Source: Mixta mediterraneensis (GTDB lineage: Bacteria; Pseudomonadota; Gammaproteobacteria; Enterobacterales; Enterobacteriaceae). From it: a DNA stretch of 64,000 bases. Both the position numbers and the translations under genes were made by a program. The notes under the pieces are model-generated. The model was not told the origin of the DNA. It saw only the letters and a program-made list of their open reading frames with translations, and ran no database searches. The stretch is taken from contig NZ_JACFXY010000002.1 of assembly GCF_014946725.1 (NCBI RefSeq), positions 372,001 to 436,000 of the forward strand. The letters are read 5' to 3'. Of this stretch, positions 1 to 7,611 are shown piece by piece (position 1 is the first letter of the stretch; each line of letters begins with the position of its first letter).

Positions 1-133
1 CGAGGGCTTCGTTAGACTCAGCCAGGCGGTTTATCGCTTCGGTCTGCGCCTTCATGCCCTCCGCTACCTGATGAAGGCTCTCTGCCAGCTTCTCCAGCGT
101 GGTTGCCAGCAGGCTTTCCTGTAATTCTTTCAT
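1..133 (-). CDS. Partial coiled-coil phage protein, runs off left edge
   Basis: ATG at 133 opens a frame of 44 codons that continues past position 1. The visible part is a charged helix rich in Leu, Glu and Gln (ELQESLLATTLEKLAESLHQ, then VAEGMKAQTEAINRLAESNE), which predicts a coiled coil. The start lies inside the preceding Cys-containing small gene in another frame. Position just after the gp6-type connector fits a small head-tail junction region protein, but I do not recognise a named family. Confidence 0.5.
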   Translation of the reverse strand, partial: MKELQESLLATTLEKLAESLHQVAEGMKAQTEAINRLAESNEAL

Positions 134-194
134 TAGCGAGTGCCACCATTCTCTTTAGCCATTCGCGGCGCTTTTGGCATCCTGAGCACGCCAT
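18..194 (-). CDS. Small phage protein with N-terminal CxxC
   Basis: 58 codons. The ATG (194-192) overlaps the TGA stop of the connector gene, an arrangement that usually means translational coupling. The product begins MACSGCQKRREWLKRM, a CxxC pair followed by a basic helix, and ends in a Gly/Ser-rich disordered tail. The downstream coiled-coil gene starts inside it in another frame, so one of the two could be a chance frame; both starts look reasonable. Function unknown. Confidence 0.45.
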   Translation of the reverse strand: MACSGCQKRREWLKRMVALANERITGKPAGNHAGEAGREPSSGSGGHEGADRSDKPPG

Positions 195-520
195 CAGTGC
201 CACTTGCGGTGTCGGTATAACAACGCCTCCACACCAAACGGAATTTCAGCCTGACTCTGTCCGCTCGCTTCACGGTTCGCATAATACTGACCAATAAGCA
301 GCAGCATCGCCTGCCAGATACCGGAAGAAAAAAGAACCTCACGAAGAGGTTCTTCATTTTCAACGGGAGGGGTGAGTTCAACAACCAGAGTGCCATCGCA
401 GTAATGCTCAACAAAATCGACTGATGCCTGCGCATATCCTGCAATCAGGTCATCTTCATCACTGCTATCAACTCTCAGATGCTTCTTTATCAGCTCCATC
501 TGCTCCGCGCTTATTTCCAC
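194..520 (-). CDS. Head-tail connector, HK97 gp6-like
   Basis: 108 aa in the place where HK97-like phages carry the gp6 connector that forms a ring on the portal. The sequence has the family look: a helical N-terminus with HLRVDSSDEDDLIAGY, then a second helix ending in a QYYANRE segment and a C-terminal VEALLYRHR. The frame opens with GTG at 520, preceded by a G-rich stretch; an ATG at 499 is an alternative. Either start overlaps the end of the preceding gene (468-710). Family assignment rests on position and pattern. Confidence 0.75.
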   Translation of the reverse strand: MEISAEQMELIKKHLRVDSSDEDDLIAGYAQASVDFVEHYCDGTLVVELTPPVENEEPLREVLFSSGIWQAMLLLIGQYYANREASGQSQAEIPFGVEALLYRHRKWH

Positions 521-710
521 CTTTACCCCCGGCTTTAGCTTTTACAGGTTGTTCAGGAACGGAAGTTTCCGCCTTTTCGGGCTCAATCTCTTCGGCAAGG
601 TGCAGTTTCACAAGCGCTTCGCCGATTTCTTTCTTCACCACGCGGGTTTCGCCCTGGGATACCGTACCCAGGTGGTAATGCGAGAACATACGGAGAGCTT
701 TAATTTTCAT
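468..710 (-). CDS. Small phage protein between capsid and connector
   Basis: 80 aa. The first half (MKIKALRMFSHYHLGTVSQG and a segment ending LVKLHLAEEI) looks folded, the second half is Lys/Gly/Ala-rich and low complexity. Small proteins of this shape are common just downstream of HK97-type major capsid genes. No Shine-Dalgarno is obvious before the ATG at 710; instead an intercistronic hairpin (719-738) lies there. Role unknown; a head accessory protein would fit the position. Confidence 0.6.
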   Translation of the reverse strand: MKIKALRMFSHYHLGTVSQGETRVVKKEIGEALVKLHLAEEIEPEKAETSVPEQPVKAKAGGKGGNKRGADGADKEASES

Positions 711-718
711 ACATTAAA

Positions 719-738
719 CGCGGCCATTACTGACCGCG
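719..738 (-). terminator. Intercistronic hairpin after capsid gene
   Basis: On the minus strand an 8-bp stem (CGCGGTCA / TGGCCGCG, one G-T wobble) with a GTAA loop is followed by TTT. It lies between the capsid stop (747) and the next start (710). It could be a weak terminator or a 3'-end stabiliser that raises capsid mRNA over the downstream connector message. The short U-run argues against full termination. Confidence 0.4.
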
Positions 739-746
739 CCCTTCTG

Positions 747-1910
747 TTATTCGCCGGAGGAAACCGCAACATCGCCAGTGACGATAGCTGCAGGACGGTA
801 GTGCGCCAGCGCCAGGCGTTCTTCGCACAGGATGGTCAGCATGTTTTTCACGAAGTTATCGCGATCCTGGTTGCTGATTTCGATAGTGGCATCCATGCGA
901 TCCCACACCTGAGACGCCAGGCCAAATGCGCCAACGGTGAATTTTCCTGCCGTCTGCGCCGTGGTCGATACAACCGGCAAGCCCCACAGAACTTTTGATG
1001 CGAACGCCTGAGGTCCGCCCAGAATGTAGTTGCCGTTGGCATCTTTCAGCAGAGCGATGCGGTGCCAGTCTGCCGGGTTCAGGATAATGCCATCAGCTTC
1101 AAACTCACTGAGAGAAACCTGGTAGATTGCATGCGCCAGAACGTCAGCGCTCGTATCACCGGTAGCATTCAGCGTACTCTCGTAGTCATTCGCCACTACG
1201 TTCAGGCCCTGAAGGTTATCGCCAGTGCCGTCACCGTTCAGCATCTGGTTTTCTTCTACCAGAGCCAGACCATACATCATGCGCGCATTGATGTAGGACT
1301 GAAGCGCTGGCGCATCGTCCATAATCTGACGGGAAGCCTGAATCCAGTGGGCGATGGTTTTCACGTTCGCCGTTTCTTTGGTGAAGGTGATGTTGCTCTC
1401 AGGCTTCAGGGTTCCTTCAGGTACAGGAGCCGCGGCGTTGGTAAACACGTTTTCACGTACGTATTCCAGTGAGTTACTGGTGATACGCCCCTGAGCCAGC
1501 AGATCACGAACAGTCAGGCGGCGCAGGCCCGGCATGAGGATGCCCGGTACCTGCTGTGGCTGAACCAGTGCGCCAGCAGAGGTTGTTCCCGAACCAATCG
1601 CTTTATCAAAGCTGGTCACTTTCGCTTTGGTGCGGGTGCCATCCCAGCCTTTAATCAGGTCTTCAGATACACGCTCAGCAAAAGACTTCTGTGCAGTCTG
1701 ATCCGGGGAATTACCTGCAAGCTTCTGTTCCAGGTCAAACAGGCGGGTACCGGTGGTTTTCAGCTCATCCTGCGCCTTGGTCAGGTCAGCCTGCAGTTGC
1801 TGGTTTACCTGACCGTTTTCGGCAATAGACTTACGCTGCTCTTCGATGAGTTGCTTCACTTCTTTCTGTGAATTCTCAATCGCTTTTTCGAGAGTGGCTA
1901 ATTCAGACAT
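747..1910 (-). CDS. Major capsid protein, HK97 gp5 type
   Basis: 387 aa, nearly the length of HK97 gp5 (385) and alignable with it almost without gaps, from memory of that sequence. Residues 1-103 form the predicted scaffold-like delta domain (coiled coil, ELKTTGTRLFDLEQKLAG), followed by a probable protease site after Lys103 (FDK | AIGS). The crosslinking residues fall at the HK97 numbers: Lys169 in TLKPES, Asn356 in NFVKNMLT and Glu363 in LCEERLAL. Mature capsids should therefore form covalent chainmail. It follows the protease gene, as in HK97. Confidence 0.97.
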   Translation of the reverse strand: MSELATLEKAIENSQKEVKQLIEEQRKSIAENGQVNQQLQADLTKAQDELKTTGTRLFDLEQKLAGNSPDQTAQKSFAERVSEDLIKGWDGTRTKAKVTSFDKAIGSGTTSAGALVQPQQVPGILMPGLRRLTVRDLLAQGRITSNSLEYVRENVFTNAAAPVPEGTLKPESNITFTKETANVKTIAHWIQASRQIMDDAPALQSYINARMMYGLALVEENQMLNGDGTGDNLQGLNVVANDYESTLNATGDTSADVLAHAIYQVSLSEFEADGIILNPADWHRIALLKDANGNYILGGPQAFASKVLWGLPVVSTTAQTAGKFTVGAFGLASQVWDRMDATIEISNQDRDNFVKNMLTILCEERLALAHYRPAAIVTGDVAVSSGE

Positions 1911-1921
1911 GTAATGCTCCG

Positions 1922-2602
1922 TTATGCGTTCCGCAGATTAGCGGCAAAGGAAGTTATGCGCTTTGCAAGCGCGTCAATGTCGCCGCTACCGGACTCACTC
2001 CGACCTGCGGACTTAACACTGGCAAGAAATGCCTGTGCTTCTGCACGCGAAAGCCCTGCTGAATCCCTCAGGAAAGCTTCTGCGTCTCGAATGGTTTTGA
2101 TGGTTTCGATACTCTTCATGGCGGAAACGCCAGCGAGTTCGTTGGCCGGGAAAGTGCAAACGCTGATTTCCCGAAGATAAGAGATGTTCCTGAAGATCAT
2201 CCCGGTGGTACCAATGCTGTAGTCGTCTTTCGATACTGAGAAACCGACCGACATACCTTCAACGGTACCGTGCTGCATGGCTGCTTTCAGATCAGAGGAA
2301 GCACTCAGTCCCGGCGTTAACTGACCTTTCACATAAAGGCCCTTTTCATCCTCTTCCAGTGATTCCCATTTACCTACCGGCACTTCAAATGTGCGGTGAT
2401 TGAAAAACATCGCTACCTTGCGGCTTTGTGTGGCAAGCGTGTTTTTAAAAGCGCCAGGAAGGATAATGTCTCCGTCCGAGTCGGTGTTGTTAAACACAGA
2501 GGCGTAACCTTCAAAAATCCCCTGACTGCCATCGCCTGCAAACTTAATTTCTGCCTGATTAAAGGACAGCGTTTTCTGAATGTCCGGCATTGAAGCCCCC
2601 AT
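1922..2602 (-). CDS. Prohead maturation protease, HK97 gp4 type (S78)
   Basis: 226 aa serine protease that would remove the capsid delta domain during head maturation. The N-terminal half holds the family core: GYASVFNNTDSDGDIILPGA, the His in FFNHRTFEVPVG and the nucleophile Ser in VEGMSVGFS. The C-terminal third is a helical tail, often autocleaved in this family. The gene starts 6 bp after the portal gene. If the second Met (MPDIQ, residue 5) is the true start the His becomes residue 65, as in HK97. Confidence 0.95.
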   Translation of the reverse strand: MGASMPDIQKTLSFNQAEIKFAGDGSQGIFEGYASVFNNTDSDGDIILPGAFKNTLATQSRKVAMFFNHRTFEVPVGKWESLEEDEKGLYVKGQLTPGLSASSDLKAAMQHGTVEGMSVGFSVSKDDYSIGTTGMIFRNISYLREISVCTFPANELAGVSAMKSIETIKTIRDAEAFLRDSAGLSRAEAQAFLASVKSAGRSESGSGDIDALAKRITSFAANLRNA

Positions 2603-2607
2603 AAAAA

Positions 2608-3885
2608 TTAAGCCCCGTCAGTGCGGGGCTTGTCGTTTGTTCCGAGGTCAGTGATCGGGATGTTTTGAGATTGCCGCGTGGCGACATCGCCACCAGGAAG
2701 AGGTGGCAGATTATCCAGTCTTCGGACTTCATTAACTGTGCGAATGCCGGTGTTCACCATGGTCTGCATGAATGTGGCGCGGCTGGCTGAATCACCGCGC
2801 AGCAGGCCATCTAAATTATGCTCGGCGTGAAGCTTGCCTTGTTCAGACTCCTTAACAAGCCAGCGCTCAATGCTGTATTCCCAGCGATCCAGATAAGGCT
2901 TTAGCGTGTACTGAAGGAATCCAAGATTCTGCTGTTCAATGCCGCTACCCCATGAGGTGGTTTTCTCAACATCACCCACCAGGTGAGGTGGAACGCCATA
3001 AAATCGCGCCAGTTCAGCCACCTGAAACTTACGGGCTTCAAGCATCTGCGCATCCTGCGGTGATACGCCGATGGATTGCGTGGTAAACCCGCTCTCTAGT
3101 ATCCAGAGGCGCTTTCGAACCGGGCCGCCAGCGATTTCTTTGAAGTTCTCTTCAAGCTGACCGCGCTGCTCTTTGGTGAGCACTTTGCCATCTGTCATCA
3201 GAATCTGTGGAGATTTCGCGCCGTTGGCGAAGAACTCGCGCTGATTGTCTTCCATGGCGATTGCCACGCCCGCCGATTTTGCGCTGAACGCCAGCGGTGA
3301 CAGCCCTACCAGACCGTTAAAACCAAAACCCTTCAAGTGGAAAATTTCTTTCGGCTTGAAGTCAGCGTATTCGGAATCTCGCTTATAGCGATAAATGACG
3401 TTTTTGCCGTTATCACTCAGACGCACGTCCATATTGGCGCTCATCAGCGGTACCATGCTGATCACATCACCAACGCCGTTTCGCTCAACGTGCGCATAAG
3501 CGTTGCCGTACGCACAGAGCTGCATTGTCATGGCTTCGCGGAACTCAAGCGCCGTCATGAAGTTGTTAGGACGAAAGCGGAGAAGCTTAGCCAGCGGGTT
3601 ACTGTTATCCGCTTTACGGCGCTCATCATTAACTGTTTCGTAAACATCCAGTGGAAGCGAGGCTGTAACGGTTGAGATAAGCCGGATGCAGGCCCATACC
3701 GTGCTGATTTGCATGTTTCGCTCATCAGTTACCACGGATTCACCAACGGTTCCATGCGCCGATGTGCCCGCCATCTGCGAGCCTTTATCCGGCGATACCA
3801 GGCGGCCGCCGGTAAGAATGGAGGCCATCCGGGCCCAGAATGGCGAACGTGTCCGCAGGTCAATGCTGTAATCGGTATCTGCCAT
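2608..3885 (-). CDS. Portal protein, HK97 gp3 type
   Basis: 425 aa, the expected length for the HK97 portal family. Twelve copies form the channel through which the terminase pumps DNA. Typical segments are visible: STVWACIRLISTVTASLPL near residue 65, KEIFHLKGFGFNGLVGLSPL, the long stem helix region MEDNQREFFANGAKSPQILM, and the C-terminal FYGVPPHLVGD with SWGSGIEQQNLGF. It lies 2 bp from the terminase large gene and 6 bp from the protease, consistent with one packaging/head transcript. Confidence 0.96.
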   Translation of the reverse strand: MADTDYSIDLRTRSPFWARMASILTGGRLVSPDKGSQMAGTSAHGTVGESVVTDERNMQISTVWACIRLISTVTASLPLDVYETVNDERRKADNSNPLAKLLRFRPNNFMTALEFREAMTMQLCAYGNAYAHVERNGVGDVISMVPLMSANMDVRLSDNGKNVIYRYKRDSEYADFKPKEIFHLKGFGFNGLVGLSPLAFSAKSAGVAIAMEDNQREFFANGAKSPQILMTDGKVLTKEQRGQLEENFKEIAGGPVRKRLWILESGFTTQSIGVSPQDAQMLEARKFQVAELARFYGVPPHLVGDVEKTTSWGSGIEQQNLGFLQYTLKPYLDRWEYSIERWLVKESEQGKLHAEHNLDGLLRGDSASRATFMQTMVNTGIRTVNEVRRLDNLPPLPGGDVATRQSQNIPITDLGTNDKPRTDGA

Positions 3886-3886
3886 G

Positions 3887-5419
3887 TTAAACGCTCAAAA
3901 AGTTGTAAATGAAATCGTTAACGTCGCCCTGGTCCTCTACCTCGTCGCTGGTCTGCGCGCCGATGGACATAGCAAGCGCGACCATGCCATCAATGCGCCC
4001 GCTGGATTTGCCTTTTACAAACTTACGGTTTCCAGCGGGATCGGTGATGACCGTAGCGTTCTTGGCACACATTTCCAGAATAGGATGGTTGCCATGCTTC
4101 AGTTGCGCGCCGAGAAGCTTGGCTTCAAGCTCCCTGAGCGCAGGAGACATTGAGACAAATCCCTGACCGAACTCAACGAATCGCTCAAGCCCGGCTTCCG
4201 TAAAGCCAGCATCAATCAGGTGCGGACGAAGAAATCGCATGTTGTAGCGGTCAAATGCGATAGCGCGGACATTGCAGGAGTCGAAAATTTTCCTAAGCTC
4301 TCTTGCAATGAAGGCGTATTCAATTGCCTTGCCGGGCGTCGTATTAAGGAATCCCTGTCGCGCCCAGATGTCATAAGGCACGCGGTCATTGCGCGCTTTG
4401 TCTGCCAGACCATCAGCCGGAAGCCAGAACTTGCTGTGAACATCGCCTTTAGCCGTTGTCAGCACCAGCGCAGTCAGGTCTGATACGCTCGACAGGTCAA
4501 GCCCACCCCAAACTGTTTTGCCAGTGAGTTCATCGGGCTCTTCTTTATTCATGTGCCAGACGGTCTGGCTGACGAACGGGCTTTTTGCCTCCACCCTGCG
4601 GTTCAACACGAGGTTTTCAAATTCAGCCTGGCGGGACGGCAGGCGCTTAGCGCTCGCGGCCATATCCAGAACTTCTTTTTGATTCATGAACACGTCGAAC
4701 GCCGGGTTCGCCAGTCTTATCGCCTCAACTGAGAACGGGTCGATGTCTTCTGGCGCGGTCTGTAACCTGACTACCGTTCGCGGGTCTGCGCCCGTCAGAC
4801 CATCGTCAATAAGCAGGCTGAGCAGGTCACTCGCATCGGGTGCCTGCGTGCTGATGATGACGGAAATGGGATTGTCCTGAGCAGCAGTTGCCGTTTCCAG
4901 TGCCTCATATAAAGGATCACGCGGCCCGCGCACCTGCCCAAGTTCATCGTGGGCGACAAAGCGCGGCGAGAAGCCATAGGCTGTGGTAGCTTCGGCGCTC
5001 AACGCACGGTAATAAGAGCCAAGATCGGGACAGTGAATTTCTTTCGCTGAATCTTTAATAGCCACGTACTGCATGAGCGAAGGATTCATGCGGCACATTT
5101 TCGACGCCAGGTTAAAAAGGATGGCGGCCTGATCGCGTGATCGGGCTGCTGAGTACAGCTGCGAGTTATGCGCCGCCTCCGGGCCAACCAGATAAAGCAG
5201 CATTAACATCGCTGTCTCTACCGTTTTAGCGTTCTTGCGCCCCCGGCTGATGATCGCCCGTCGAGTACCATGCTCGTTGTCGAAAATGGCTCTGAAGTCG
5301 TCCTTCATAAAATCAGCCATTTTAAGAGGCTGGCCGACATATTTACCTTCAGGGATCAGGATGTGCTTTTCGCACCAGGCAATGTTGCGTTCGGCCCTTG
5401 TCAGAATTTTTTTAGCCAT
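3887..5419 (-). CDS. Terminase large subunit, HK97 gp2 type
   Basis: 510 aa packaging motor and nuclease. The N-terminal ATPase shows a Walker A-like loop (SRGRKNAKTVETAML, about residue 60-75) and a Walker B Asp-Glu in FVAHDELGQVRGPRD. The C-terminal RNase H-like nuclease has acidic residues in GGLDLSSVSDLTALVL, AFDRYNMRF and near the end in GRIDGMVALAMSIG. Length matches the HK97-like TerL family. It sits directly between the small subunit and the portal. Confidence 0.96.
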   Translation of the reverse strand: MAKKILTRAERNIAWCEKHILIPEGKYVGQPLKMADFMKDDFRAIFDNEHGTRRAIISRGRKNAKTVETAMLMLLYLVGPEAAHNSQLYSAARSRDQAAILFNLASKMCRMNPSLMQYVAIKDSAKEIHCPDLGSYYRALSAEATTAYGFSPRFVAHDELGQVRGPRDPLYEALETATAAQDNPISVIISTQAPDASDLLSLLIDDGLTGADPRTVVRLQTAPEDIDPFSVEAIRLANPAFDVFMNQKEVLDMAASAKRLPSRQAEFENLVLNRRVEAKSPFVSQTVWHMNKEEPDELTGKTVWGGLDLSSVSDLTALVLTTAKGDVHSKFWLPADGLADKARNDRVPYDIWARQGFLNTTPGKAIEYAFIARELRKIFDSCNVRAIAFDRYNMRFLRPHLIDAGFTEAGLERFVEFGQGFVSMSPALRELEAKLLGAQLKHGNHPILEMCAKNATVITDPAGNRKFVKGKSSGRIDGMVALAMSIGAQTSDEVEDQGDVNDFIYNFLSV

Positions 5420-5431
5420 CGGCTAACAGCC

Positions 5432-5866
5432 TTAATCAATTTCCCAGGGTTTTTTCTCCCGGGCGAGATTGTTATGTGCACGCCCCACTGTTTTGGGGTC
5501 TGCCGTCGCTTGCCGGGTGATCCTCAGCCTGGTCGCCAGAGAGGATGCCGAACGCACCTCGCGTTCACGCATGGTAAGAAGCTTGTCGTAACGCTTCAGA
5601 CCGTCTTCACGAGACAGCCACTCCATCTCAAAATCTTCAAGCTGAGTGGTCAGCAGTCGCGCCTGCACCACATGACGGCAGTACATCTCCATCATGTCGC
5701 GATGAGTTTCGGTGAATGAACTGGCCGGATTGTCGTTAACGAGCCGGACCCAGACATTTATTTCAGGGTCACTGAGGTGCAATGAAGGCTGTAACCTGCT
5801 TTCAGCCAGTGCTGGCAGCGAGACAGCCGACGTCGCGGCAAGAGATTTTCTGCCTCGCTGAGCCAT
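5432..5866 (-). CDS. Terminase small subunit, P27/HK97 gp1 type
   Basis: 144 aa DNA-recognition subunit expected to bind the cos region and load the large subunit. It begins with a basic MAQRGRKSLAATS arm, followed by a helical body (SDPEINVWVRLVNDNPASSF, HRDMMEMYCRHVVQARLL) and the RSASSLATRLRITRQA segment typical of the P27 family. Position before the large subunit (12 bp gap) supports the call. The candidate cos sequence lies just upstream. Confidence 0.85.
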   Translation of the reverse strand: MAQRGRKSLAATSAVSLPALAESRLQPSLHLSDPEINVWVRLVNDNPASSFTETHRDMMEMYCRHVVQARLLTTQLEDFEMEWLSREDGLKRYDKLLTMREREVRSASSLATRLRITRQATADPKTVGRAHNNLAREKKPWEID

Positions 5867-5924
5867 CGCATTTTTCCTTTTTTTCTGGACGTTTTTAAAA
5901 AAAAGACTGAGGGCGCGGTCTTTA

Positions 5925-5934
5925 CGCGAGGTCG
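5925..5934. other. Candidate cos-like sequence upstream of terS
   Basis: The 120-bp gap before terS holds a G/C-rich block containing CGCGAGGTCG, which reads CGACCTCGCG on the minus strand and is identical to ten bases around lambda cosN. HK97-like phages carry cos between the HNH gene and terS, so the position fits. The rest of cosN is not recognisable, so this is a suggestion only. Confidence 0.2.
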
Positions 5935-5986
5935 GTCAGAGTTTTGCCCCTCCCCCTGCCTGCTGATGCACATTTGAGATTTATTC

Positions 5987-6196
5987 TCATTTATGGATGT
6001 AGCGTGGCTTCTGCGGGGTGTCCGCACCAATACTCAGGGACTCGGTGCCGGTGAGGCCCGTGGTCAGGGTGAGCCGTGGCACTGTGTCGCCCACTACGTG
6101 GCTGAAGTGCATTGCGGTGACACCATTGACGAGTACGCCATCAACACGCAGCTCTACCAGTCTGCCGTCGCGGTACTCAATCTTGAGGTCTTTCAT
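5987..6196 (-). CDS. Small phage protein of unknown function
   Basis: 69 aa, beginning MKDLKIEYRDGRLVELRVDG. A strong Shine-Dalgarno (AGGAGA) precedes the ATG. The sequence is rich in short beta strands (VDGVLVNGVTAMHFSHVVGD) with no Cys, membrane segment or known motif. It lies between the HNH endonuclease and the terminase small subunit in the packaging region and is transcribed with them. I do not recognise a family. Confidence 0.7.
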   Translation of the reverse strand: MKDLKIEYRDGRLVELRVDGVLVNGVTAMHFSHVVGDTVPRLTLTTGLTGTESLSIGADTPQKPRYIHK

Positions 6197-6207
6197 TCTT
6201 TCTCCTG

Positions 6208-6498
6208 TTACCAGATAACGCGCCCTTCATCGTCGAACTCAGTCACCGTTCCGCCCTTCTCCAGACGCTGCTTTACGGAGTCGTGGCAACGCTTGCAAAG
6301 TGACTGGAGATTGTCGGGATTATGAAATAACTCAACATCGCCTTTATGTGGCTTGATGTGGTCAACGATAGATGCTGAGATAACCTGATTGCGCCTGAGG
6401 TGGAACTCACACAGCGGTTGCTTCTGGAGCTGGTGATAGCGAAGTCGATACCAGCGCTTAGAGTTATAGAGGTTGTGCCAGGGTGAATTGCTAGCCAT
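6208..6498 (-). CDS. HNH endonuclease, HK97 gp74-like
   Basis: 96 aa. The HNH fold is visible: a first Cys/His pair in PLCEFHLRRN, the core VDHIKPHKGD with the catalytic DH, then NPDNLQSLCKRCHDSVK with the final Asn/His and zinc Cys pair. In HK97 the equivalent gp74 sits next to the terminase genes and is needed for DNA packaging and head morphogenesis; the same position here suggests the same role. The C-terminus (TEFDDEGRVIW) is short. Confidence 0.9.
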   Translation of the reverse strand: MASNSPWHNLYNSKRWYRLRYHQLQKQPLCEFHLRRNQVISASIVDHIKPHKGDVELFHNPDNLQSLCKRCHDSVKQRLEKGGTVTEFDDEGRVIW

Positions 6499-6641
6499 TA
6501 AGCGTTTCCTGCTGGCTGGATATGATTAACCCTCGGCAATGGTGAGACCACCAACCGATGATTCATTGTGTCTATGCTGAAAAGTGAACTCAGTGAATGC
6601 AGTTTTCAGCACAAAATAAAACCGCCCGTAGGCGGCCTGCA

Positions 6642-6869
6642 TTAATCACTACCGCAACTGCCACCGCTATCTGACGAACTGCCAGAGTCGTAGCCGCCAC
6701 TGCATGAATCAGAGCTGCTTGAGCTGCTGTAGTCGCTGCCAACGTAAATCGGGCTGATGGGGTTAAGCGGGTTCATCAGATCGCTGCTTGAGCCGGTATT
6801 GCTTTGGTGGCGGCGGCGTTCTTCTTCCTCGCGCTGACGCTTACGCTGCTGCTCGGTTTGATATGACAT
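6642..6869 (-). CDS. Ser/Cys-rich low-complexity phage protein
   Basis: 75 aa when started at the ATG at 6869, which has a good Shine-Dalgarno (GGAG). The N-terminus is a charged helix (MSYQTEQQRKRQREEEERRR); residues 25 onward are a Ser/Gly/Asp/Cys-rich tail (DYSSSSSSDSCSGGYDSGSS). A longer frame open from 6992 runs through the palindromic element and is unlikely to be used. Such proteins recur between lysis genes and terminase in enterobacterial prophages; function unknown. Confidence 0.6.
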   Translation of the reverse strand: MSYQTEQQRKRQREEEERRRHQSNTGSSSDLMNPLNPISPIYVGSDYSSSSSSDSCSGGYDSGSSSDSGGSCGSD

Positions 6870-6890
6870 ATTCACTCCAAATAGTTGATA

Positions 6891-6986
6891 CTCATAGCAC
6901 GGCGGGCTAAGTCCCCAGCTCTTGGCATCTGACATTGCGCACTGCCAAATGTTGCAACCAGCTCCATGAACCCGCCTTGCTATGAG
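6891..6986. repeat. 96-bp imperfect palindrome
   Basis: Two 16-bp arms with a single mismatch, CTCATAGCACGGCGGG (6891-6906) and CCCGCCTTGCTATGAG (6971-6986), enclose a second stem TTGGCA/TGCCAA (6922-6927 and 6943-6948) and self-complementary AGCT pairs. As RNA this would fold into one long rod. It lies between a gene fossil and the Ser-rich gene. No target duplication flanks it, so a miniature transposon is not proven. Confidence 0.7.
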
Positions 6987-6991
6987 CAGCA

Positions 6992-7182
6992 TTATCGAGC
7001 ACCCGCTTGCAGACGCTCTGTAATGCCTGCCAGCGCCGCGAGAGAATCCCGCCTATCCGCATTTCCTCACGGAGAATAGCGCGGACACGCTCAGCAAATT
7101 ATTCATCGGCATCCGGCGGTGGCGGCGGTGCTGCGGGTCGCTGGTAGTTAGCCGTCGCAGGTGTTGGCGATTTCCTTCCCAT
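6992..7182 (-). pseudogene. Degraded small phage gene
   Basis: ATG at 7182 with a GAGG Shine-Dalgarno opens MGRKSPTPATANYQRP followed by a Pro/Ala-rich stretch and stops at TAA (7101-7099) after 27 residues. The same frame continues as FAERVRAILREEMRI, and a shift of one base then gives DSLAALAGITERLQAGAR and a stop at 6992. The three pieces read as one protein of about 62 residues carrying one nonsense change and one frameshift. Original function unknown. Confidence 0.6.
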
Positions 7183-7195
7183 CTTTACCTCGACT

Positions 7196-7417
7196 CTATT
7201 TTGCGGATGGCCCGCAATTCTTTCGCCACATCTCGTTATGCGTCAGAATGTCTCGCTTTGTCAGTGTGTCCAGCACTTCTACATCGTGACGCGTCACATA
7301 GACAGGCTTCACCCAGTCACAGGCCGTATCGACAACAACCGGTTTAACGGGTCCATTTGTCGCACAGCTGGCGATCAACATCGTCGTCAGACTGACGGCT
7401 AATATTCTGCTGTACAT
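7196..7417 (-). CDS. Outer-membrane spanin, Rz1-like lipoprotein
   Basis: 73 aa small lipoprotein. The N-terminal signal MYSRILAVSLTTMLIASC ends in a lipobox IASC, so the mature protein would start at a lipidated Cys18. The first 74 bp overlap the inner spanin gene in another frame, the classic Rz/Rz1 arrangement. The mature part (ACDWVKPVYVTRHDVEVL, then ILTHNEMWRKNCG) resembles Rz1/LysC-type o-spanins. With the inner spanin it would fuse inner and outer membranes at lysis. Confidence 0.8.
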   Translation of the reverse strand: MYSRILAVSLTTMLIASCATNGPVKPVVVDTACDWVKPVYVTRHDVEVLDTLTKRDILTHNEMWRKNCGPSAK

Positions 7418-7607
7418 CGCTGGCCCCTTTTGATGCTTCCACGCGGCGTTCTGCGGCTGCTTTGGTTGCCGCTGCTGCCTCTACTGTTTGCTGCTGTTGA
7501 GCCCTGGCCTCTGCCGTGCTTTTGCCTTTTGCATGGCCCAGACCAAACGCCGCAGCGATCGCAGCCACAACCGCAACGATTGCGCCGATAATGGTTTCAA
7601 TTCCCAT
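7344..7607 (-). CDS. Inner-membrane spanin, Rz-like
   Basis: 87 aa when started at the ATG at 7607 (MGIETIIGAIVAVVAAIAAA). An N-terminal membrane helix (residues 4-24) is followed by a Gln/Ala-rich periplasmic coiled coil (STAEARAQQQQTVEAAAATK) and a C-terminal DRQLCDKWTR. This is the i-spanin layout. A Cys near the C-terminus could allow disulfide-linked dimers. The outer spanin gene starts inside it. Confidence 0.8.
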   Translation of the reverse strand: MGIETIIGAIVAVVAAIAAAFGLGHAKGKSTAEARAQQQQTVEAAAATKAAAERRVEASKGASDVQQNISRQSDDDVDRQLCDKWTR

Positions 7608-7611
7608 CAGC

